A DNA stretch of 41,089 nt from a virus, in the IMG/VR virus record IMGVR_UViG_3300036770_003900, positions 1 to 41,089 of that record; one strand, given 5' to 3'. Shown here one piece after another: positions 12,826 to 17,076 of the stretch. A program made the translations under genes and the position numbers. Within the stretch, counting starts at the first letter, position 1. Every line of letters starts with the position of its first letter. A model generated the notes under the pieces. That model was not told the origin of the DNA and ran no database searches. It was given only the letters and a program-made list of their open reading frames with translations.

Positions 12826-12888
12826 AATTGGTGACAAAAGAAAAATGCAGGCCTTGCACCTGCTCGGGAGCATATGTAACCTCCAATT
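12826..12888 (-). ncRNA. Structured leader with a T-arm-like hairpin
   Basis: AATTGG (12826-12831) can pair with CCAATT (12883-12888) around a perfect GCAGG/CCTGC hairpin with a 7-nt loop (leftward TGCAAGG) and a GGAG/CTCC hairpin that competes for two bases. Read leftward, the 7-nt loop keeps T, C and A at the positions conserved in tRNA T loops (54, 56, 58), and GTCACCA follows. It could be a decayed tRNA or a tRNA-like element. It lies just upstream of the lipoprotein leader. Confidence 0.4.
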
Positions 12889-12892
12889 GTAT

Positions 12893-13018
12893 AATTCCCC
12901 TCTGCACTCAAAATGTAATACGTGTACGAACACTTTTTCTGAATACTCATGTACGAGAACACGTTATTTTACATATTACATTCTGTCAGCCCTTGGGAAA
13001 GCTGTTTGTGGTGCATTA
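12893..13018 (-). ncRNA. Structured RNA, copy A of a two-member family
   Basis: Stems, in + coordinates: outer TGCAC (12903-12907) with GTGCA (13011-13015); long arm AATGTAATA (12912-12920) with TATTACATT (12974-12982), continued inward by CGTGT/ACACG (12921-12925, 12959-12963); and hairpin CAGC/GCTG (12987-13004) with the 10-nt loop CCTTGGGAAA. Copy B at 13240-13403 has the same order of stems, the same loop and the same flank CCCCTCTGC, but different stem bases that still pair. On the leftward strand the loop TTTCCC could pair with the flank GGGGAA, forming a pseudoknot. Leftward transcription is assumed from the genes on both sides. Confidence 0.65.
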
Positions 13019-13044
13019 AAAGAAAGAGCCCTATAACAGGCTCT
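13017..13044 (-). terminator. Terminator overlapping the stop codon of the preceding gene
   Basis: Read leftward: AGAGCCTGTTATAGGGCTCT then TTCTTTTAAT. The stop codon of the 60-residue gene (13031) is inside the stem. A nearly identical hairpin occurs at 13580-13603, so this terminator is duplicated along with the RNA elements. Confidence 0.7.
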
Positions 13045-13213
13045 CTAAATCAGCTTTTGGAAAATACTTAAGTACATGCTCTTTACTATCAAACGCATCT
13101 CCCGATAACGTATTATCATTAGCAATTAATACATAATATCCATCTTCCCTAAGGAACAAATAAGGATATTGTCTATCATTAGTAATAAATAATACTTTAC
13201 GATACTTTCCCAT
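13031..13213 (-). CDS. Hypothetical small protein between two homologous RNAs
   Basis: A 60-residue protein, MGKYRKVLFITNDRQYPYLF at the N-terminus and EHVLKYFPKADLESLL at the end, probably a small alpha-beta fold. The ATG follows TTTAAATCAATAATT, the shared leader. It is the only sizeable gene within 12.83-13.71 kb and lies exactly between RNA copies A and B. Function unknown. Confidence 0.65.
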   Translation of the reverse strand: MGKYRKVLFITNDRQYPYLFLREDGYYVLIANDNTLSGDAFDSKEHVLKYFPKADLESLL

Positions 13214-13239
13214 AATTATTGATTTAAATGATGAATGAA

Positions 13240-13403
13240 TAATACCCCTCTGCGTTCAGTTGTACACGTAGACGCTCAGCTGCCTGATTGTCTCATGAGA
13301 TACCTGTTATGGTGTGGTTACCAGCCTATCACTATCTGATAACTGTATCTCGTATAAATGTGTGTACAACTGCCTGTCCTTGGGAAACAGGAATGACGCA
13401 TTA
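13240..13403 (-). ncRNA. Structured RNA, copy B of a two-member family
   Basis: Stems, in + coordinates: outer TGCGT (13251-13255) with ACGCA (13396-13400); long arm CAGTTGTACAC (13257-13267) with GTGTACAACTG (13362-13372), a perfect 11 bp, extended inward by GAGATAC/GTATCTC (13297-13303, 13345-13351) and GTTAT/ATAAC (13306-13310, 13339-13343); and hairpin CCTGT/ACAGG (13373-13391) with loop CCTTGGGAA. Compared with copy A, both the outer stem and the hairpin stem have changed on both sides while still pairing. The 5' flank ACCCCTCTGC and the loop are kept. It sits directly upstream of the leader of the 60-residue gene. Confidence 0.65.
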
Positions 13404-13575
13404 CTCCTTTCTGATAACCCTCAGAAAGTCCAAAGAAGGGATTTCTAACAACCGCTAGAAACAAACTCTTAATGTAACACTTATTTGGACCTATGTGGAA
13501 TACCACGCCAAAGCTTCTCTTTATACAGAAGCCCATCATCCAAAGATGTGTTAGTTTGTGTTACATAAGAGCTAT
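13404..13575 (-). ncRNA. Four-way-junction structured RNA
   Basis: In + coordinates: CTCTTAATGTAACAC (13466-13480) pairs with GTGTTACATAAGAG (13558-13571), 14 bp with one bulged base. Inside are three arms: TTTGG/CCAAA with an inner GTGG-AATA-CCAC, GCTTCT/AGAAGC and CATC-ATCCAAA-GATG. Before it lie two perfect hairpins, CTTTCTGA/TCAGAAAG (13407-13428) and TTTCTA/TAGAAA (13442-13461). GTCCAAA (13429-13435) can also pair with TTTGGAC (13484-13490), giving an alternative fold. No credible gene is present. It abuts copy B and may be part of the same transcript. Confidence 0.55.
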
Positions 13576-13578
13576 ATA

Positions 13579-13603
13579 TTAAAAGAGCCCTGTTACAGGC
13601 TCT
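13579..13603 (-). terminator. Terminator hairpin, near copy of the one at 13017-13044
   Basis: AGAG-C-CCTG-TTA-CAGG-CTCT in + orientation (8 bp with a bulged C). Read leftward it is followed by TTTTAAT. It shares its core (AGAGCCTG then GGGCTCT, leftward) with the hairpin at the end of the 60-residue gene. It would end the short transcript of the 17-codon gene and the interlocking helices. Confidence 0.6.
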
Positions 13604-13613
13604 TATATAGACT

Positions 13614-13671
13614 GTATTATCCAATTATCTTCACATTAGCCGTGATTAAGTAACTTGTATAATACTAATGT
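13614..13671 (-). ncRNA. Interlocking helices, pseudoknot or switch
   Basis: GTATTAT (13614-13620) is complementary to ATAATAC (13659-13665), and ACATTA (13633-13638) to TAATGT (13666-13671). The two helices interlock, and their 3' halves are directly adjacent. They could form a pseudoknot or two exclusive states. A further hairpin AAAGC-GCT-GCTTT follows. No gene overlaps it. Confidence 0.4.
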
Positions 13672-13715
13672 TAAAGCGCTGCTTTCAGCCTCGAACATAT
13701 TTTAGGTCTATAATA

Positions 13716-13769
13716 TCATTTATCATCATCATCCCAACCTGTGAGATAATATTGTTCATTTGAGTTCAT
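13716..13769 (-). CDS. Possible 17-residue peptide
   Basis: An open frame of 17 codons, MNSNEQYYLTGWDDDDK. Its only support is the leader TTTAAATCAATAGTT immediately before the ATG, which matches that of proven neighbours. It could be a leader peptide or the remnant of a longer gene. The interval 13770-13970 upstream holds no gene and nothing else that I could identify. Confidence 0.35.
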   Translation of the reverse strand: MNSNEQYYLTGWDDDDK

Positions 13770-13970
13770 AACTATTGATTTAAATAATGAATTAATGCTA
13801 TGTATATCTACGAATTTGACTGATTTTAAGGAATTTGAAATGGGTTGTGAAGGGTTTTAATGACTATACACCATCTATTTAACACCTATTAATAAATATA
13901 TAAATCATTGATTATTAATGGTTTATATTGCCCACCCTATACATGAAAGGCATTACCCTCCCTTATACAC

Positions 13971-13997
13971 AAAGAAAAAAGGGGAATTTCACCCCTT
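13971..13997 (-). terminator. Rho-independent terminator
   Basis: Read leftward: AAGGGG, loop TGAAATT, CCCCTT, then TTTTCTTTG. It lies 4 bases after the stop of the 123-residue gene at 14002-14373, which is therefore a single-gene unit. Confidence 0.8.
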
Positions 13998-14001
13998 CCA
14001 A

Positions 14002-14373
14002 TCAAATGTAATCCTCAAAGGCAACAGCTTTAACCTTCAATTCCTTAGCTTTAATGTCTTTAACATTAATGCTAATCAAACCACCACCAGGCATGGTAAT
14101 GTAAGGAACTCCAGATTCTCCTTCACGAATCTCAAAGTTCAGCAAATGACCAAGCTCAATGGTTTTGTTTCTAATACCATCACTAACTGGTAATGAGCAA
14201 GTTACCATTTTACTTGTACCATCAGCACGCTGCAAGATGACAACCACACGCTTATTGGGGTCAGCCAAATTGCTTTTGAGAAAATCAATTTTACCATTTT
14301 CTCCAACAATCTCAATTATTGTACCATGAGATGTCATTAATTCTTTCCTTTCGTAAACTTCGAACTGTAACAT
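14002..14373 (-). CDS. Hypothetical phage protein, first gene of the leftward arm
   Basis: A 123-residue protein, MLQFEVYERKELMTSHGTII at the N-terminus. It is rich in short beta strands (KRVVVILQRADGTSKMVTCS, VPYITMPGGGLISINVKDI) and ends LKVKAVAFEDYI. No domain recognised. It is the first leftward gene beside the divergent control region, has its own terminator and a pseudoknotted leader (14403-14442), and is therefore probably separately controlled and well expressed early. The leader element TTTAAATCGAAAATT precedes the ATG. Confidence 0.7.
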   Translation of the reverse strand: MLQFEVYERKELMTSHGTIIEIVGENGKIDFLKSNLADPNKRVVVILQRADGTSKMVTCSLPVSDGIRNKTIELGHLLNFEIREGESGVPYITMPGGGLISINVKDIKAKELKVKAVAFEDYI

Positions 14374-14402
14374 AATTTTCGATTTAAATTGTTATGGGGG
14401 GT

Positions 14403-14442
14403 CACCTCGACTCCCCAATTGCAGGTGGGGTAGCGAATTGGG
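14403..14442 (-). promoter_or_regulatory. H-type pseudoknot in the leader of the first leftward gene
   Basis: Two perfect interlocking stems: CCCAATT (14414-14420) with AATTGGG (14436-14442), and CACCT (14403-14407) with AGGTG (14423-14427). Connecting loops are 6, 2 and 8 nt, a geometry that suits an H-type pseudoknot. Read leftward it ends about 30 bases before the ATG at 14373. It may control translation or message stability, like a small riboswitch, but no ligand class is recognised. Confidence 0.55.
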
Positions 14443-14600
14443 ATTAGCCTCCTGTCCCGTGAACATAAAACATTTCCTAATTTCCATGTAATGTCCATGT
14501 AAGATTCTTCTTATGAAGGAATACTGGGGGGCATACCCAGATTTATATTTCTATATAGGGGGGCTTTTATATACCCTTCCATCCCAGAAAAAAAAATTAT

Positions 14601-14633
14601 TTTGTTGTGTATTGTTATTTAGCATTACCTTTG
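14601..14633 (+). promoter_or_regulatory. Bacteroidota-type promoter for the rightward virion operon
   Basis: TTTG (14601-14604), 21 bases, TACCTTTG (14626-14633): a full match to TTTG / TANNTTTG. The first rightward ATG is 44 bases downstream. The remaining divergent region (14443-14600) holds CTGGG/CCCAG inverted repeats and G runs but no gene. The host polymerase would thus start the structural module. Confidence 0.65.
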
Positions 14634-14676
14634 AGGGCGGAGGGTGGGTTTGGAATTACATTAAAAAGGGTTTTAT

Positions 14677-14910
14677 ATGATTTGGGTTATATTATTGGTG
14701 CTTTTTAGTATTTCCTTTGTATATGGATGTATTAGGATGTATTTAGCTTCTGTGTCTTTTGAAATTATCAATCTTTCATATGGGTATTATAATATAGGTG
14801 TACATTATAATAGGGTGTATGAAGATGAAGATGTTTGTTATGATGAGCTTTTAATTGGATTATTTCTTATAAATATTGTGTTTGTATTTGTAGGAGATAG
14901 TAATGGGTGA
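14677..14910 (+). CDS. Small membrane protein, first gene of the rightward arm
   Basis: A 77-residue protein with two membrane helices (MIWVILLVLFSISFVYGCIR and LLIGLFLINIVFVFVG) around a polar loop with Tyr and acidic residues (YNRVYEDEDVCYDE). It is the first gene after the rightward promoter. Its position is not typical for a holin and its function is unknown. Confidence 0.65.
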   Translation: MIWVILLVLFSISFVYGCIRMYLASVSFEIINLSYGYYNIGVHYNRVYEDEDVCYDELLIGLFLINIVFVFVGDSNG

Positions 14911-15001
14911 GTAATTTTTGGACATAATATGGCATTTAGATGTAATGTATTGTTCATCAAGTGTTTGTGGATTGTATGTAATTTTATATTTTTGTATTGT
15001 A

Positions 15002-15382
15002 ATGTCAACAAAAGAATTAAATAAGGAAGCTGTAGGTGTTTTACAAAGGATTAAAAGGCCTGAGGAGAATGCTTATGATTTGGCAGAGAAGTATTATAAG
15101 ATTATTTCTGTTGTTAATAATTTGAAGTTGACAGAGAGGGAAGTGCAATTAGTGGCATATACGGCTATTAAGGGGAATATTTCCTACGCTAGTAATAGGA
15201 ATGAGTTTTGTGAGAAATATGAGAGCTCTGAGGCAACGGTTAATAATATTATTTCCAAGCTTAAGAGAATAGGGGTGTTGGTGAAGGATGGGAATAAGAC
15301 GAAGGTGAATCCTGTTATATTGTTGGATTTTAATAAACAGTTGACGTTAGAAATAAAGCTTTTACATGGAGATGGACGTTAA
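15002..15382 (+). CDS. Winged-helix-like protein
   Basis: A 126-residue protein from the ATG at 15002 (MSTKELNKEAVGVLQRIKRP); the open frame upstream encodes an unlikely hydrophobic extension. Residues 47-100 look like a winged helix-turn-helix: LTEREVQLVAYTAIKGN, then FCEKYESSEATVNNIISKLK as turn and recognition helix, then RIGVLVKDGNKTKVNPVIL as the wing. This resembles the replication-terminator or MarR-like fold by pattern only. Its position ahead of the packaging genes suggests a regulator or a packaging accessory protein. It overlaps the IHF-like gene by 17 bases. Confidence 0.6.
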   Translation: MSTKELNKEAVGVLQRIKRPEENAYDLAEKYYKIISVVNNLKLTEREVQLVAYTAIKGNISYASNRNEFCEKYESSEATVNNIISKLKRIGVLVKDGNKTKVNPVILLDFNKQLTLEIKLLHGDGR

Positions 15383-15728
15383 ACCACGATCGATGTCCAT
15401 GAAGGACTATCTCGTGAGGGTGCTTGCTGTAAAGATGATGATGGCTGAGAAGACGATAGAAACTGTTATAAATCATCAGTTCCAAAGTTCTTCTGAGGCA
15501 ATGTTGAATAATGGTAGTGTGGAGATAAGTGGGTTTGGGAAGTTTTATTTTAATAAGAAGAAGGCACAGAATAAGCTGGAAGCTCTTGTTTGTATAAAGG
15601 GTAAGCTGGAGGATGAGCTTAAAAAAGACACTCTTTCTGATAGGCAGAGAGATAAACATGAAACTAGATTACAGGGTGTTTGTTCAGAAATTGATTATTT
15701 GATACAGAAAACCAATACAAATGATTAA
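15366..15728 (+). CDS. HU/IHF-like DNA-bending protein
   Basis: A 120-residue protein. After an N-terminal helical part (residues 12-45), residues 51-67 read SVEISGFGKFYFNKKKA, the characteristic strand of HU/IHF proteins (I-x-G-F-G-x-F followed by a basic segment). The C-terminal 50 residues form a charged helical extension not found in HU. Known crAss-like genomes carry two IHF-related proteins next to their virion genes; this and 32346-32819 match that. It probably bends or compacts DNA during packaging. The exact start is uncertain (ATG at 15366, 15372, 15393 or 15399). Confidence 0.65.
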   Translation: MEMDVKPRSMSMKDYLVRVLAVKMMMAEKTIETVINHQFQSSSEAMLNNGSVEISGFGKFYFNKKKAQNKLEALVCIKGKLEDELKKDTLSDRQRDKHETRLQGVCSEIDYLIQKTNTND

Positions 15729-16032
15729 TTTTCATCAAGTGTTCGAAGGATGGAGGAATAATATTCTTCCTCCAGAGGAGATGAAAGAAGCTATTGCGTC
15801 TGTGAGTGTTGAGAGGATGGAGGTTTGTAAGGGATGTAGCTTCTACTCTGAGAACAAGAAAAAAGAAGGATGGGCTATTTTACGTCCAGATATACATTGT
15901 ACAAAATGTGGATGTACGCTTTCTGCTAAAACTAAGTGTATGTCTTGCAGTTGTCCAATAGGGTTTTGGAAGGAAGTTATTTCTCAAAAAGATGAAGAAT
16001 TGATTGAAAATGAACAACAACTTAAGGATTAA
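15721..16032 (+). CDS. Zinc-binding protein conserved in crAss-like phages
   Basis: A 103-residue protein with many cysteines: VCKGCSFYS (37-45), then HCTKCGCTL (59-67), then KCMSCSCPIGFW (72-83). The pattern predicts two zinc sites. The N-terminal FHQVFEGWRNNILPPEE and the zinc segment resemble a small protein found upstream of the terminase in Bacteroidota phages (from memory). It overlaps the IHF-like gene by 8 bases and the next gene by 23. DNA binding or a packaging role is inferred from position. Confidence 0.65.
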   Translation: MINFHQVFEGWRNNILPPEEMKEAIASVSVERMEVCKGCSFYSENKKKEGWAILRPDIHCTKCGCTLSAKTKCMSCSCPIGFWKEVISQKDEELIENEQQLKD

Positions 16033-16276
16033 AAAGGTGCCTCTGGAAACTTTCCTTGAAATTCTTTCAGATTTGTTTGACAAGGGGGTTGATTATGTTG
16101 ATATAGCAGGAACAGACGAAGAAAATGGCATCACCATATCTTTCTGTAAGGAGTATATGTCTGAGGAATTCGTTGAGAACTTTGACGCAATTCCTACAAC
16201 AACAAAGTCCTCAGAAGAGATTAATATCAATCTTCCAAGTGATAGCGACGTAGATGATTTAAATGATTTAATATGA
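16010..16276 (+). CDS. Hypothetical acidic protein
   Basis: An 88-residue protein from the ATG at 16010 (MNNNLRIKKVPLETFLEILS). It has a short alpha-beta start, VDYVDIAGTDEENGITISF in the middle, then an acidic C-terminus (NLPSDSDVDDLNDLI). It overlaps the previous gene by 23 bases and the next by ATGA (16273-16276), which supports both limits. Unknown function within the packaging operon. Confidence 0.65.
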   Translation: MNNNLRIKKVPLETFLEILSDLFDKGVDYVDIAGTDEENGITISFCKEYMSEEFVENFDAIPTTTKSSEEININLPSDSDVDDLNDLI

Positions 16277-16455
16277 GTAGTATATTTGAAGTTTGGGTGA
16301 TGATAGAGAAACTGGCAGCACTTGCTGCTACAGAAGGAGTTTCTGAAGAGATTAAGAAGTTGGCAAATGCTGAAATTGAAAAGCTTTTGCACAATGTAAT
16401 ATTGCCAGAAGCAAAGGAGCTTTCAGCCAATTATTCTGGTATAATAACAAAATAG
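16273..16455 (+). CDS. Hypothetical small helical protein
   Basis: A 60-residue protein, MSSIFEVWVMIEKLAALAAT at the start and HNVILPEAKELSANYSGIIT at the end; helical and amphipathic. ATGA coupling to the previous gene makes it credible. Unknown function. Confidence 0.65.
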   Translation: MSSIFEVWVMIEKLAALAATEGVSEEIKKLANAEIEKLLHNVILPEAKELSANYSGIITK

Positions 16456-16463
16456 AAAGGGAA

Positions 16464-16757
16464 ATGAGCAGAAAAGCCAGTTATTACAACCAGGTTATCA
16501 ATGCTCTTCAGGAACTACATACTCACTACCCATCTTATAATTTGGGTAGACATTTGGCGACAGCTTTTTCAGACTATGGAGATTTGTGGGGAGTGACAGA
16601 TAAAGAGATGGTTTTTGCATTAGATAGGTATAGGGCACAGCTTGACATGGATTATTCTCATAAGGATGAGGATTATGTTGACAAGATTGTGAAGGATGGA
16701 ATGGATTTAGATAAATTATTTAAAGAAGACGAAGACGATTATGGCGACAGCTATTAA
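16464..16757 (+). CDS. Conserved hypothetical protein near the terminase
   Basis: A 97-residue protein, MSRKASYYNQVINALQELHT at the start, then YPSYNLGRHLATAFSDYGDL, then an acidic tail (DLDKLFKEDEDDYGDSY). Helical and conserved-looking; proteins of this type occur at the same place in crAss-like genomes (from memory). It overlaps the next gene by 17 bases. Confidence 0.65.
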   Translation: MSRKASYYNQVINALQELHTHYPSYNLGRHLATAFSDYGDLWGVTDKEMVFALDRYRAQLDMDYSHKDEDYVDKIVKDGMDLDKLFKEDEDDYGDSY

Positions 16758-17076
16758 GAAAACTACATATATTAATGCAGAGCTTGAATGGGCTGAAGAA
16801 CAGCTCAAGAGCTGGAAGGCTTATGTTGATGCCAATCCTCTGCATGAGCTGAAGGATAGGATTGAATGGAAGCCTACAGCTAAGGGTGGAATGCTGCCTA
16901 TGGTGATTGCTTCTATTGAAGCACAGGGTAAGTTTGTTCAGGAAACAATGAAGAACTACCTTGCATTGGTTGAGGTGGTGGATAAGCTGAGAAGTATTGA
17001 AGAAGCTAAGGTGGAAGTGAGAGGAAAGGGTGAACTTAGTGCACAGGCAGAGGAGTTTTTGAAAAATAGAAAATGA
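16741..17076 (+). CDS. Helical protein directly upstream of TerL, candidate small terminase
   Basis: A 111-residue helical protein, MATAIKKTTYINAELEWAEE at the start, with a long coiled-coil-like middle (MVIASIEAQGKFVQETMKNY ... LVEVVDKLRSIEEA). It ends at an ATGA overlap with the large terminase gene. Size, helicity and position fit a small terminase subunit, but no helix-turn-helix is evident and the small subunit of crAss-like phages is not well defined, so this stays tentative. Confidence 0.5.
   Translation: MATAIKKTTYINAELEWAEEQLKSWKAYVDANPLHELKDRIEWKPTAKGGMLPMVIASIEAQGKFVQETMKNYLALVEVVDKLRSIEEAKVEVRGKGELSAQAEEFLKNRK

Noticed and set aside
12468-12962. N-terminal extension of the lipoprotein to 12962
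   Set aside because: It crosses structured RNA, and it would bury the lipoprotein signal that starts cleanly at 12812.
13318-13539. Leftward open frame of 73 codons in the RNA region
   Set aside because: It runs across perfect hairpins and copy B, has odd composition and no leader element; the RNA structures explain the sequence better.
14918-15002. Hydrophobic N-terminal extension of the winged-helix protein
   Set aside because: The extension is Cys- and Tyr-rich and unlike a signal peptide; the ATG at 15002 opens the well-formed domain.
16004-16276. TTG start at 16004 for the acidic protein
   Set aside because: An ATG two codons later (16010) is the simpler start.
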